From contig NC_082694.2 in the NCBI RefSeq assembly GCF_949987515.2, positions 60,820,080-60,884,079 on the forward strand: a stretch of 64,000 nt of DNA, given 5' to 3'. Origin of the DNA: Delphinus delphis (Eukaryota > Chordata > Mammalia > Artiodactyla > Delphinidae). Numbering within the stretch: the stretch's first letter is position 1; every line of letters starts with the position of its first letter. A program made the position numbers and the translations under genes. The notes under the pieces were generated by a model that ran no database searches, had not been told where the DNA came from, and was given only the letters and a program-made list of their open reading frames with translations. This document shows positions 1 through 14,700 of this stretch, in pieces.

Positions 1-689
1 AAAAATCCTTTAAATAAAAATTCCCTGATATTAGTTGAGGGGTAAAAGAAATGAAGAAGTGATTTGGTTTACAAAAACGTGATTTATCAAAAACTCCAGG
101 AACATATTCTGGGTCAAATGGTGGAGACAACAACCATCTAAATTCTCAAGTTTTTCTCTTGATGCGTAATGGAACTTATGATTTAAAATGAGTGCCAAAA
201 TGGATGGCAATGTTGAAAATTCAAATGAGAAGAGAGAAAGTGGAATAGCAAAGATTATATGAATAACATAGACTTTCTCAGAATATCACCAATAGGTACT
301 AGAATTGTGGAACTGACAAATGGGGAAAACTAGATATGTGAGCAATATGAAAATGCCTCACAAGGTTAAATATTTTCATTTCTGGTGTTAGTAGAAAAAA
401 ATTAAAGTGCTTAGAACAAAAGGATTGATTCCACTTTTGGAGTGGTTATCTGGAGGATTGTATTAATTCTGGGTGTCCTAATGTCTGGGGGGTCCAGACC
501 ATTTGGAGCATCTCTAGGATTCAGCAAACAGGATAAAGAGAGAATTTAAAAATTATTGTATGAGATAATATCTCAGTAGCCTGCAGAAGAGAGACTTTGG
601 GGGAGAGAAGGACAAATAATAGCTATAGTAAATGGTTAAGTATTTGAAAGGCTGTCGTGTAAAAATATAATTAGGTTATTTTGTTGTGG

Positions 690-1860
690 GTTTTTTAACC
701 AGTTTGTTGACCTATAAAATTGTATATATTTAAAGCATACAACATGAAGATTTGATACATGTATCCATTGTGATGATTACCATAATCAAGTTAATTAACA
801 CATCGATCACCTCACACACATAGTTAACTACTGGGGGGAGGGGTTGAGAATGCCTAAGATGTATTCTCAGCAAATTTCAAGTACTCGATACAGTATTATT
901 AACTATATTCACCATGCAACTGAACGCTTACACCCTTTGACCAACATCTCCCCATTCCCCCACCCCCTACCAACCTGTTCCCTGTTTCTATGAATTTGAT
1001 TTTTTTTTAAGATTCTACATATACATGACATTAGAGTAGTTGTCTTTCTCTTTTTTTACTATGCACAATGTCCTCCAGGTTCATACATGTCACAAAAAGG
1101 GCTTCCTTCTTTCTTGTGGCTGAATAATAATCCATTGTGTGTATATACCACATCTTCATTATCCATTCATCTGTTGACACACACATAGGTTGTTTCCATA
1201 CTTTGGCTATTGTGAATAATGCAGTGAATGTAGGAGTGCAGATAGCTCTTTGAGATACCGATTTCATTTCCTTTGGATATATGCCCTGAAGTGGCATTGC
1301 TGGGTCATATGATAGTTTTATTTTTAATTTGTTGAGGAGCTGCCATACTGTTATCCATAATGGCTGTAGCAATTTATATTCCTACCAACAGTGTACAAGG
1401 GTTCCATTTTTTCCACATCCTTGTCAATGTTTGTTAACTCCTGTCTTTTTTATAATAGCCATCCTAACAGGTGTGAGTTGATATCTCGACGTGATTTTGA
1501 TTTCCATTTCCCTGATGATTAGTAGTGTTGAGAGCCTTTTCACGTACCTTTTGGCCATTTGTGTGTCTTCTTTGGAAAAACGTCTATTCAGGTCCTTTGC
1601 CCATTTTTAAATTGGATTATTTGGGAGTTTTTTGCTATTGTATGAGGTTCCTAATATATTTTTTATATTAACCATTTATCAGATACATGGTTTGCAAATA
1701 TTTTCTTCCATTCCATATGTTGCCTTTTCATTTTGTTGATGGTTTCCCTTGTTGTGCAGAAGGCTTTTAAGTTTTATGTAGTCCCACTTGTTTACTTTGC
1801 TCTTGTTGCTTGTGTTGCTTCAGAAGGCAGTAGTAAAATTAATGGTTGGAAATTACACAG
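690..1860 (-). mobile_element. Old L1 3' end (ORF2 C-terminus and 3' UTR)
   Basis: The minus strand encodes a 113-residue open piece (1372-1031) with the typical L1 ORF2 C-terminal wording (PLWITVWQLLNKL, YDPAMPLQGIYP, KMWYIHTMDYYSA). It is followed towards lower coordinates by a degenerate L1M-like 3' UTR. The element is truncated and inactive, and it lies in a CEBPZ intron. Confidence 0.9.
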
Positions 1861-1989
1861 GAGCAAATTTCAGCTGTGGATAAAGAAGATGTTTTCTGGC
1901 AAAAGTGAGTTGTCCAAAATTGGATTGTGCTCCTAGAGTGAGAGTGAGCAGTCCTCAGTCACGAGAGATATTGAACAAGCACTTGCCAT

Positions 1990-2290
1990 GGAATGAACCA
2001 CTTACTCATTCAACAAATATTGAGTGCTTATTAAGTGCCAGGCACTGGGGTTACAACAGTGAATAACACAGGCACAGTCCCTGTTCCATTGGACTTTGGG
2101 GGAAAAAGAGAAAGGAAACAAAAGGTGTTAAACTATAAAGAAGATAAACGTGGGCCTGAGATAGAGTATAATGGAGGAACCTATGGACGTGCAGACAGTT
2201 GGAGAATAGCATTCTGGGCACAGAATAGTGTATAGGAAGGATTATACACAGGTAGTACATTGAACAAGAGATTCTCACAATTCAGTTTTC
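1990..2290 (+). repeat. Ancient interspersed repeat fragment
   Basis: It starts with the common mammalian repeat phrase around CAACAAATATTGAGTGCTTA and GTGCCAGGCACTGGGG. The same family appears near 41,990 and 54,680. I do not name the family with certainty. Confidence 0.55.
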
Positions 2291-2768
2291 TATTATACAT
2301 GTACAGTCTTCACTAGAGCCATGTGGAGGCAGCCTCTGGTCCCCCAGCTAGTAGGTAGTGATGCAAGGATAAGAACCCTGGTCTAGTTGACTGCTTTCAT
2401 AGGTCAGTTTTCACTGTTTGGTTTTGGATTAGCCTTCCATGTGCAGTTCTTTATCTATATGAAAAGTTATACTGTTCGGGCTGTGCCCTGTTGGTCTAGA
2501 GAATAGAAAACCACTTGGAAAAGAGAAAAGAAACCACACACAAAAAAGAAAGTCGTGCTTCTGTGGTTTTTCTTCCCCCTGGTACTACCATCACTCTTTC
2601 TATTCTGGTCATTGACTTCCATCTTCCATCTTAGGGCAGAAATGGTCTCTTGTTCTAAAATAAGCAGCAAGGTTATTCCTGACTAAGATGAGGTTAGTAG
2701 TTGCCTCTAGTAGTTGCTGGGTATGGGGATGTTTTATGAATACACACAATCTCGTTTCTGTTTTGCAG

Positions 2769-5700
2769 GAAGATGCTGGATCCGGGGTTAATGTTGTGTT
2801 CTAAGCAAGCCATGTTTCTTAACCTTGTCTACAAGTCTCTGAAAGCTGACATCGTGTTGCGGAGGGTGAAGGCTTTTGTGAAGAGGTTACTTCAAGTTAC
2901 ATGTGAACAGATGCCGCCATTCATATGTGGAGCTTTATATCTCGTGTCTGAGATCCTTAAAGCAAAACCAGGTTTAAGAAGTCAACTAGATGATCCTCCG
3001 GTATATTTTACAATTGCTTTTTAAATTGAGTGGGTTCTGAAATATATTTGGTATTTTTCTTCTTTGCTTCAGTGACAATAACTTAGTTAGTTCTCTGGAG
3101 CAGAGTGTGAGTCCTGGAATTAGACTGACCTGGATTTTAGTCCCAGGTGTACAGTTTACTAGGTGGGCATGTTGCTTCACCCCTTTACACATAAGAAACT
3201 ACCCTAAAATGTGATTATATGAGATAGTTACAGTTATAGAGCTAATAGATCTCTTAAGCCTATCTCCTCAGTTGTGAAATGGACATAATAGCACCTACCT
3301 CGTAGGGTTATTTACAACAACTCAAAAATTCATTTGAGGGCTGAATGCTTTCAAAGTCTCAGGGATTCTTGGCTCAAAACTTAACTCTGTTACATTTAGG
3401 AATAAGAATGTGGCCTCCTCTCATTCTAAATTCCATTGATGGAACTTTCACGTTTCATCAGAATTGCAATAAACAAATCTTCAAAACTACTTCACGTAAT
3501 TGAATACTTTTCTCATTGATTAACCCAGATTCATTAAACCATTTTTTTTTTAGGAGTTTGATGAGGAAGAAAATTTTATTGACATAGGAGATGATGAAGA
3601 AACAGAAAAATTCACTGATGCAGATAAAGAAACAGATACAGATACCATGAAAAAAGTTGAGATGGAAGAAACTGTGTCTGAACGTCATGTGGAAACCAAA
3701 AAGTTAGAGTCTGCTTCTTGGGTGCACTTTGATAATTTGAAAGGTGAGTTTCTTAAATCTTTAAATTATTTTCTTGAATTTTTAAACCGAGGAACTGGAT
3801 TCCCCTTTAATCTTAATAGAAATTAATATTATACCATTTTAGAAGTCCTCAATATTGCTTTATTTTAGATCATATATCATAACCAGATATAATTTTTATA
3901 TCATAACCAGATATAATTAGGATCCTAGAAGTAAATTTTTAATATAGTGAATCATTGACTTACTTATGAACAGTACTACAGATAATAAATACATCTTTTA
4001 AAATAATTTAAATCTTAGAAATTAAAGCAGATACCTTTTGGAGCTGTGAAGATTTAGTGAGAAAAATGTGGCCATGTTAGATGCACAGTAGATCTCTTTT
4101 CCTTCAGCTGAAGTGTAATAAGTTTATACTTTTGAATGAGTTTTAGTTTCTTGATCTTTATCTGTACATGTAAAGGCCTCTTGCATGGAACATATATGAA
4201 AACAACACGTGTGTACACAAAGTTTGATTTACAAAGGTATTTGGTTACATATTGTGAATAGTGTGGAACTTGTGGTTACTTTGTTCAAGCATCATGTTTA
4301 CCCTCTGTAGTTCCTTAAAGTAATGTTTTAGGATTGAAAACATTCTTGATATAGAAACTATGTTTTCCATACACACAAACTGAATTAAGTCTATTAATAG
4401 ACTATTAGAGCCAAAAGAAATCTTAGAAATGCAGGCTTTTCATTTGAGGCTGTAAAGAAAAGCACACTAGCCTTGAGGATCAAGAAAGGTGCCAGACCCA
4501 TTTCTTCAAACTTGTTGTGGGACTCTGGTTCAAATTATTTCATCTCTCTGAACTTCAGTTTGCTTGTGAAGTATAAAAGAAATATGGTAGCCACCAGGAA
4601 GTTTTTAAAAGAATCCATCAGTTGCCCTGAAGGCTAAATTGGGAATAATCCTTCAGAAGGATGACAAGCACGTGCATTGTGAAGTAGACAGTTCCTTGCG
4701 TGTTCTGAAGTTTCCTTGTTTTACATTTTCTAATCCGGAGTTGCTAAAAACATGAAGAAGATAATATAAAACCTGTTCCAAGTGAGACTTACTTCTGGGC
4801 ATAATTTAATGACAAACATTCAGTGTACTGTAAAGCTCCAAAAGAATTTAGACCTGTTTCATCTTCAGGTCATTTGTCATCTTAACACTTATGACCTAAT
4901 TGACCGAGAAATGGGTACCTATTTGAAAGGGGATAAATTTTGAAGGGGAGCTTTTAGTAGTTGGGATAAATATGCTGCCTGGTTTACTCAATAGCAAATG
5001 CTAGCTTAGGTACCAAGATAAATTCTGGTGGCTTGGAGTTTTTATTCTAGGTAGGATGCCTGGCTAACTAAAAATGCTGATACTTAATAATTGTCAGTGA
5101 CAGCATTGATCCCGGTGGGTGTAGTGACCTCTTGGGCTAGGAATAGAGCATTTGAGAAATACTATATTTGTGTTCTCAGGTGGCAAACAGTTAAACACAT
5201 ATGATCCATTCAGTAGAAACCCTTTGTTCTGTGGAGCTGAAAATACAAGTCTTTGGGAACTCAAAAAGGTAAAATAATTTCAAATTGTCTCTTAATTCAA
5301 CTGTGCTATATATTTGCCCCCATGGATTTAACACCTTGAAGTTTCCATTTTTCTTATAAGTGATAAATATAGGAGTTTAGTTATTTAGACATTAATTGGC
5401 AGAAGAAAGTAATTTGAAGTATGTCACCTGGCTGTAATGCCTTATAACCCATATTTCTGTTGCCTCTGAAAAACATTAAATTTACACATTTCTACATTCA
5501 CGTGTAGAAAATCTTAAATAATGTGCATGCAAAATAAGGATGTTATACATGGCTATAAGTAAATTTTGCTTTTTGTAAGCACACTATTGCATACAATGGC
5601 TCTGTAAAATGGCTAAATTTTGCTTTATGCATTAGATATCTCTGAAAGGTTTTGTGATAATAGAACTTTTTGCAAGCAAAGTTACTTTTTAAATATGTTG

Positions 5701-8700
5701 AGAGGAACGCATATTTCTAATAAGCTTTCTATGATTTTTTTTGCTAAAGCAAGTGTCTACCCATGCAGACTCCTGTGGGTCCCTGACACCTTGTTAGCGA
5801 GTCTGCAAGGTCACAACTACTTTCATAGTGATACCAGGACATTATTTGCCTTTGTCACTATTGACAGTGGCGCTGATGGTATTAAAGAAATGGATAAAAC
5901 TGCTGGTGCCTTAAAGCAAATACAGACAGTAGTACCAAGCTGCACTCATGGGCATTACATTCTTCATTGCCATATACTTGCAGCCGGGGAAAAAAGCCAG
6001 TATCACATAAGAATGATGAGGCAGGAAAAACTGTTGATTTTATTATCTTGACTCCAAAGTACATATATGTCTTTTTAATGTTCTGTGTGTATATATATAA
6101 AACAAGAACACATAACACACTCTGCTGCAGACCTAAGTATGAGGGTTGTCTCATGTCTCAACGAAAAGTGCCTGTGTAGTTGTTGGAAACTCAGCTAAGC
6201 TGTCTGGCTGACAGGCTGGTCACTCAGACTTGGGTATTTGGGAGATATTTTCTTGAAAATGAATGACGTGAACCTGTTACTTCAATCAAAACAGCTGACA
6301 GTATGTGTTGTCAATGATAAAGTTCAAGTTTTTAAGCAAAGGTTAAAATTTTAGAACTCCTGTAACCACCATCTTGAGCTTAACAGTTTCTCGATACCTT
6401 TTCTGATTGAAAGGAGTGGTGATACTAACAATGTGATTTTTGTGATACTGAATGAAATGTGACCAGCATTTGGAAGAATTGCATAACTCACAGTCAGTAT
6501 TTTCCATATGACTAATACACAGTGTTATGAAGTCAAGCATGGATAAAAGATCCATTCACTGTAGACCAGTTAATTTTAAGTAGCAAGTACCAAAAGCTGA
6601 TTGATAGGGTTTCAGATTCCATACTGCAACTAATCTTCAATTTTTATATAGTATCAAAGGAAAAAAACCCACAATTATATGAAAGACTATTGGTTAATCC
6701 TCTTTTTTCCAACTATATATCTGTGTGAAGCCAGATTTTCTTCATATACTTCAACTAAAATAACATGGAATACAGAAGCAGATATGAGAATCCACTTATG
6801 TTAAACCAGACATTAAATAGATTTGTAAAACTGTAAAATAATGCTACTTTTATCACTAATATTTATTCTGAAAGTTATTTTTCATAAAACATTTATATTA
6901 ATATGTAATAGGTTTATTGTTAATTTTTTTTTATTTTTAAAATTTTCTTATTTTTGGCTGTGTTGGGTCTTTGTTGCTGTGCACGGGCTTTCTCTAGTTG
7001 CGGCGAGTGGGGGTTACTCTTTGTTGAGGTGCACAGGCTTCTCATTGCGGTGGCTTCTCTTGTTGTGGAGCACAGGCTCTAGGTGCACGGACTTCAGTGG
7101 TTGCAGCACGCTGGCTCAGTAGTTGTGGCTCGTGGGCTCTAGACCACAGGCTCAATAGTTGCGACACACGGGCTTAGTTGCTCCACAGCATGTGGGATCT
7201 TCTTGGATCAGGGCTCGAACCTGTGTCCCCTACATTGGCAGGCAGATTCTTAACCACTGCACCACCAGGGAAGCCCTATTGTTAATTTTAAATGAACTAT
7301 AAGTGTTTAAAATTTTTCTGTTGTAATTTCTAATAAGGTAAATATCAATAGATATATCCCACTTAAATTACGGAAGCTCTTGAGGTCCTTGATTTTTAAG
7401 TATATAAAGTGTTCCTGAGACCAAAATTTTGAATCACTCTTCTGATGTATCGGCTTAAGTTTCAGTTTTTTGTATTTTCTTAAATAATCTGCAACTGTGG
7501 TAGGAGTTGACCTTACTTCACATTTTTCTTTTTAGCTTTCTGAGCATTTTCATCCCTCTGTGGCCCTTTTTGCAAAGACTATCCTTCAGGTAAGTCTCAA
7601 ATATTCAGAAGACAAGAAATTAAAGAAAATAATCCAGTTTTAGATAATAATTAGTCAGTGTTTACTAGATAGAATCGTGTACATTTTTCTGCTGTTGTAA
7701 AGGAGCAATGACTTGTTTGATACAGAGCAGCAGATAATTCTTCCCACTCTGAGATGAATGGAAATATAGGATATTACAAAACCACAAGAGTTATTTACTA
7801 CATCCTGGCTTTGCTCCTGAAGAAAGATTGCCCTCCCCTTTCCCTTTTGTCGTGTTTGCCAGTCGGGGTTTGGTTCCTGGTTAATGGTTAGATAACCTAC
7901 ATAATACTATTTGACTATTCATAAAATCAGCAGTGCATTGTAGAATATGTATGAGTGTGTGTTTAATTTCTTCAAGAAAAGAATAACATGCATGAGAGGG
8001 ATATTTGAAGGGTCTTTTATTGCGTATTTGTGCCTTCGAAGCAATGTAATAGATGTTTATGCTTTTCTTCTTGTTTTTTCTCTGGATGTATATATATAAT
8101 TTCTTAATTCCCTCCCCCTACCTTTCAGGGAAATTATGTTGAGTATTCAGGGGATCCACTACAGGATTTCACACTAATGAGATTCTTGGATCGATTTGTA
8201 TACCGAAATCCAAAGCCACATAAAGGGAAAGGTACGCTTCTATTTGATGAATTTTTTGGCTTTCCCTGTTAATATTCAATAAACAACATGAGCATATATA
8301 ACTAGGTTTTACATTACACTGTCTTGATTTTACATTTCAGAAAACACAGACAGTGTTGTGATGCAGCCAAAAAGAAAACATTTTATGAAGGATATTCGTA
8401 GTCTTGCTGGTAAGTATAAAGCCTGGACGGTTGAACCTGACAACAGTACAAGTCAGTAACACATAAATTGTGTTATTCTTTGCTCTACTTTATCAGAATA
8501 AAACCTAAGCACCAGAGATATTATCCATCTTTGTTGCCAAGATTGGTACGCATTTTCAAGTTTACTGAGATTGGGCCTTTTTTTTTTTCCAGAAAATTTC
8601 AAACATATCCAAAGCATATATACACAAGTGATATGATGGACCCCACCCCACCCCACCCCTAACCATCACCCATCTTCAACAATTAGCATTTGCCATTCTT

Positions 8701-11700
8701 GTATCATCTATAGGTAAAGCTATAGCTTTATCAGTGACACTGCCCCCGCCACCCCCCATATATAATTACCTTTTACAGCTCAGATCGTTTTAAGCTCTCT
8801 AATGGGCTTGGTGGAAATACCCACAACAGATTTTGTCACAGAGCCTCATTTTAAACTTATTTCAACAGGTATTTAGTACCAATCTTGTGGATCTAATTCT
8901 GCTTTTGTATTCACAGCAGGTATTTCTTTACATACTAGATCCCAGCTCCTTTTTTTTCACAGTCTAGGGTTCAGTTACAACTTATAAATCATTTAATTTC
9001 TAATTAACTTACATCACAGAGGTCCAGAGACATAAAAGGACTTGCCCAAAGTTAGAGTTGGAATCAGAAGCCAAATACTCTTTTAACCAAGATGAGCCTG
9101 AAATTTTTATTCTGATGAGGAAACACTAATATATTGTAGTTCCTTATTCTTGTTTCTTAGTTTTCCTCAGTATTAAGTTAAATTGTGGATACTTCTGTGT
9201 TTGCTTCCTATTCCCAGAATGGCAGGCATTGTTGTCATTTTTCCAAGGTGAAAAATGACGAGTTTAAAGTGATTATTAAGAGAACTCTTTTGAGTCTTTG
9301 TTTCTCTTGAAATTTGGATCCTGGATGCAATTGGAGGACAAGAGAACCCTGTTCTTTCACTGTGACGCACTGATGGCTACAAACTGTATTGTAGCCAATG
9401 AAGTTTCAAATGTTGGTTTTCCTCCACACAGACTTTTCCAGAGGTTGTCCTTCGCACTATAAGATGCCTTCTGTCCAGGGACTTCCCTGGTGGCGCAGTG
9501 GTTAAGAATCTGCCTGCCAGTGCAGGGGACACGGGTTCAAGCCCTGGTCCAGGAAGATCCCACATGCCACAGAGCAACTAAGTCTGTGCGCCACAACTAC
9601 TGAGCCTGCGCTCTAGAGCCCATGAGCCACAACTACTGAGCCTGCGTGTCTAGAGCCTGTGCTCTGCAACAAGTGAAGCCACCACAGTGAGAAGCCCACG
9701 CACCGTAACGAAGAGTAGCCCCTGCTCGTTGTATCTAGAGAAAGCCCGCGCATAGCAATGAAGACCCAACACAGCCAATAAATAAATAAGTAAATTTATA
9801 AGATGCCTTCTGTTCAACTTCCTCACATTATGAGACTTTAGAGAGATTCTAAAGAATTATAGGTATTCTGTATTTAGTCTTAAGAGCTTGAATAACATAA
9901 AAAGAATTACTTAAATAAAATTCTTAACTTGTTTTCCTAGTTAACAGTAAGGAGTTCCTTGCAAAAGAAGAAAGTCAAATACCAGAGGATGAAGTGTTTT
10001 TCTACAGGTAATATATTTAATACTGTTTCATTTGGAGAACTGTTAAATTTAAAATTTTTAGATTCCATAAATGCTTTGTTAACATAGGCCTATCTTGAAA
10101 AGGGCGAACGATATGTCAATCCGTTTTTGTGAGGGGAGTTTAGAAATGTCATTTTGCTAATGTTGAGATGTATAAATGAAACTAAAACAAGTAAATTTGA
10201 GGGTTTTGTTTTTAATAATTTAGCATAAATTTTAAGAACCTTGACTTTGAAAAAAGTTTTTTTACTCTAGTAATTTTCTTACAGGCTTAAATCTGTAACT
10301 CATGAGTTATTTGTCCAAAACATGGCTCTGCGTAGAATTAGCAAAACACTGCACTACTATGGAGATAAGTCCTAAACCTACTAGTATTAAAACTAATGCC
10401 TTGTAACAGTAAAGGAACTATTATCTCATCTGGTTGATTGGGTAATTGGGTTCGATTTGGTTTGCTCCTTTTTTTTTTTTGGCAGCACTGGATCTTCGTT
10501 GCTGTGTGCGGGCTTTCTCTAGCTGCAGCGAGGGCTACTCTTCGTTGCGGTGCACGGGCTTCTCATTGCAGAGCACAGGCTCTAGGTGCACGGGCTCAGT
10601 AGTTGTGGCGCACAGGCTTAGTTCCTCTGCGACATGTGGGATCTTCCTGGACCAGGGCTTGAACCCGTGTCCCCTGCATTGGAAGGTGGATTCCCAACCA
10701 CTGCGCCACCAGGGAAGTCCCTGGTTTGCTTTTTTAAAAAATTTTTTGTGTAAACAATTTTGAGGCTATGATCCCATCTGCAAAATGCTGTTTCACTGTA
10801 CCCTGATAGAAGAAAAAGTCTAACTGATAAAATACTGTGATTACAGGTCATTTAGAGCCCCAGTTTCTAATATTCGAATACTTGTATCATTGCAGTCGTG
10901 CTGATGCTAAAACAACCTTTTACGGTGCCATTTTATTAAGACGAGTTAAGGTGTTTTTATGAAGAACCAAGCCTAAATCATTGAAATTTACTATACTTCA
11001 CGTTTCAAAAGTTTTGAACTGTTTTGAATTCAAAACTAGTTTTTCTATAATAAATACAGATTTTAGTCATTTATATCCAGCTGAGTTAACAGTTTTTACA
11101 CTTGTTTGTGACACTGGCCATAGGTGCTTTGATTATAGTAAAATGGGCCCTGTGATAAAACTATCAAATATATAACATGCATTTTATTTTAGGTATTATA
11201 AAAAAGTTGCTAGTGTTAAACTGAAACAAAAACGGAATGAAGATGAAGAAAGTATAGAAGATGTGGATGATGAGGAATTTGAAAAGATGATTGGTAATTT
11301 GTTTACCTTTATAATCCACAGAGTTAGAAAAATTTTATTGGAATTTAGACTGAAAATAAAATGGGAAATTAGATAAGCTTACATTGAGCTCACATGTTGC
11401 ATATCATATTACACCTACTAAAAATAAGCACATAAATAGTTCTAATGGAGTAAAAAGGTCTGCAATTGCTAAATATTGTTTTATTTGATATTTTCCCTCT
11501 TTCCGTAAAAGAACTGTAGAAAGAAGCTAAAATTAACTGGAACGCATTTAGTTTAGGGATTTAATTAAGGTCAGCATATTCATGGGTTTGTTTAGATTAA
11601 TAAAACACCAGCAGTGTCAAATGTATATCATTTTGGTGTTTACTTATCATGAACAGCCAAATCATGATGTGTTGATTGATTCAAATATAAGACATGTCAA

Positions 11701-14700
11701 CTCTGTTATTCCTTGCTACGTCTTACAATTTGTATATTGTTCTCTGGCAGACACGTTTGAAGATGATAATTGTTTCACCTCTGGAAAGGATGACCTTGAC
11801 TTTGCTAGGTAAAATACTTTTCTTCAGTTCTTTTTTTTAACTTTTCCCAGCATTTCTCAAATTATTGTCCCTCAGAACAGTGGAGCACAGGAATATGTGT
11901 TGTATAGGAGAAAGGTATTAGGTATTGAAGGAAGTTTGGGAAGTGGACACAGTTCTTTCATTTTGGACCTTTATAATGCCCGTTAGTATATTAAATAAAG
12001 GCTCTGAGCTGTCTGTCACTCTCCTTTGAATTCTGTTAACAGCCTAATGCCCTGCTGGTCACCAAAACATACTTGAGAAAACAAAGTCCTCTTTTACATT
12101 TCAAGTTGTTGTTTTTCTTCAGCAACATGAAGAAGAAAGCAAAAGGAGCTAAGGATGACTTAGAAGATGAAGATTCAGAAGATGAGGACCTTGGTAATTT
12201 GGATGATGATGAAGTTTCCTTAGGAAGTATGAATAAAGAATTTAGTGAAATTGAGGAAGATGGAGGAACATTCATGGATGTGTTAGATGATGAAAATGAG
12301 GGCATTCCAGGTAAACTTTTAAAATATAAGACAAAAACAAACTGGAGCTTTCTTCCTCAGCATAGGCTAGTTTTTCTGTTGAAGGCTTTTTAATATTACC
12401 CTGTATTCAGATTAATACTCAGATCAGACAGAAATTTAAAGAGGACCTTTTTTCTCCTCTCATTTGAAACTGAAGGGTTTTTTTGTTGTTGTTTTATCAG
12501 CAGTTGAGTTTCTGTTTTGGGCTTTTATTTTAATCAGCAGTGAGGCTATCTGTGCTATACCTGTCGAGCTGTTATATTGCCTTTTTAAAATGTTGGTAAT
12601 GGTAATTTGTAGTTTTTAAAAGTTAATCAATATTCATCATCATAGCCCTATAGCAGTTTTACTGTTTTCTTAAATTGCTTAATAACAGCGGTGTTTTTTT
12701 TGGTAACAGAACTTGATGATGATGTCAGCTTCAAAGTCAATAGTAAGAAAAGCAAGAGAAAAGGTGCAAATGATTTTGACTTTGCTGGGTCATTTCAAGG
12801 TAAGAAAATGTATTGAGTCTCTTTTAAACCTAAGCAATGAGTATGGGAAAGCTATTGTTCATTATCATTTTGGGAAATTAACTTTTCTAATGGATAAGAA
12901 GTCTTAAACATATTTTTAATATATGAAAAACGTTGTTTCTCACATCCACCTTCAATTATTTTTTCTTCCCAAATTCACTCCTCTCATTTAAATAGCTCTA
13001 GATCATCATTTCATTCATGTTTAAACCATTCAATAATACGTAAGCCATGGATTTTCCATAGACACCTGTTGCCTTTTTCCTTTTCTCTATCAACTCTTAT
13101 CCTTCCCATTTGACCCATCTAAAAACCCATGCTCTTTATTAACTTCATTTTCCTTTTTTAATGAGATCTGCCATGAAAAAATGATTATAACCTCAAAAAT
13201 ATATAAAACAGATAGGAATTTTTAAAGTATATGATAACAGATTATGTCTTTTAGTGTAATTTCTATGGTGCTAATAAAAGGAAAAAAGTACTGTATCAGG
13301 TGACAATATTAAGTTTTTGATAAAAATGTAGAAAGCACAATAAATGTTTTATGACGAATTTTATTCCAAAGTGGCTCTAGTAGAGACATTGATGTAGAGT
13401 TTTAAGTATTGTTTCAGGTAAAGTGAAAATGGATAAAAGCAATATTTTTAGTTAATATAGTTTTAGATAGTGTGAGTTAAAATGTAATAAACATTAATGA
13501 ACTTACTTAGAAAACAGAAACAGACTCACAGGCATAGAAGAAAAACTTGTGGTACCAAAGGGCAAAGGAGAGGAGGATAAATTGGATAAACAAGGTCCTA
13601 CTGTATAGCACAGGGTACTATATTCAATGTCTTCTAATAAACTATAATGGAAAAGAAAAAATGTAATAAATATTAAAAATAGATATTTTACTATATCATC
13701 TATTTTGAAAGGTTTATATGTTAAGAATTATAGGGGAGTTTTTTTTAAAGAACAGGTTTATTTTGAGTAGTAAACAAAACTCCATTTATCACATCATAAA
13801 CAAACCTTCCATCAGTTTCTTAGAACGAAACCTCTGACTTAGAGTTTACACTTAAATAGTCTAAAATCCATCCATGTCAACTTTAGAATTGTAATCTTGC
13901 CTGATACTGTGAAATAGGACGAACTTTGATCGATGGTCAAATCTGAAAGACAAGAAGACACTGTTGTCACCTGAACAGTCCTATTTAGGATATTAACTTA
14001 AAAAAAAAAAAACCTTATACTAACTTTTGAGTTATTTTTCTGTCTTTAAATGCCAGCTACCTAATGATACTAGAAGATAATTGTAATTGTGTGTTTTAAC
14101 CCAAATACATATTTTTAACAAAACTATGTTGAAGATTATATTTATCCAAAATCATTGGATTTACAATTTAATAATCTAGACTTATACTTTTTTTTAAGGA
14201 CCAAGGAAAAAAAAAAGAAATTTCAATGACTCCAACCTATTTGTATCTGCTGAAGAGGTAAGGCTAATGTACTACTTTAAGCACTTAGCTATTCTATTGA
14301 TATTGTTTTTTAAGTTTTCTAATACATGCATCCCCCCCTTTTTTCTTTCAAAGTTTGGCCACCTGTTGGATGAAAATATGGGATCCAAGTTTGATAACAT
14401 TGGCATGAATGCCATGGCTAACAAAGATAATGCAAGTAAGTAACTTGAATTTTTATTTAGGTTTTAACTTCGAATTAGGTTAACTAACTTAGGCTTTAAC
14501 TTAGAATTTCTGAAAATCTGAATATTTCTGGAGGACCTTTTTATGTTGTTTTTTTTTTGTTTGTTTTTGTTTTTGCGGTACGCGGGCCTCTCACTGTTGT
14601 GGCCTCTCCCGTTGTGGAGCACAGGCTCCGGACGCGCAGGTTCAGCGGCCATGGCTCGTGGGCCCAGCCGCTCTGCGGCATGTGGGATCTTCCCGGACCG

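Larger units (their letters stand above)
1..2768 (+). other. CEBPZ intron upstream of the first visible exon
   Basis: No exon is recognisable before the acceptor at 2768. The stretch holds an old L1 fragment (about 690-1860, minus) and a short ancient repeat around 1,990-2,290. Positions 1-690 and 2,290-2,768 show nothing I can name. Confidence 0.7.

Noticed and set aside
5620..6051. 143-residue ORF as a possible new gene inside CEBPZ
   Set aside because: It reads through part of the hAT-Charlie fossil, with the matching frame broken soon after. There is no promoter or intact transposase.
12133..12305. 89-residue Ser-rich ORF on the minus strand at 12,036-12,305
   Set aside because: It is the antisense shadow of the acidic Asp/Glu-rich CEBPZ exon.
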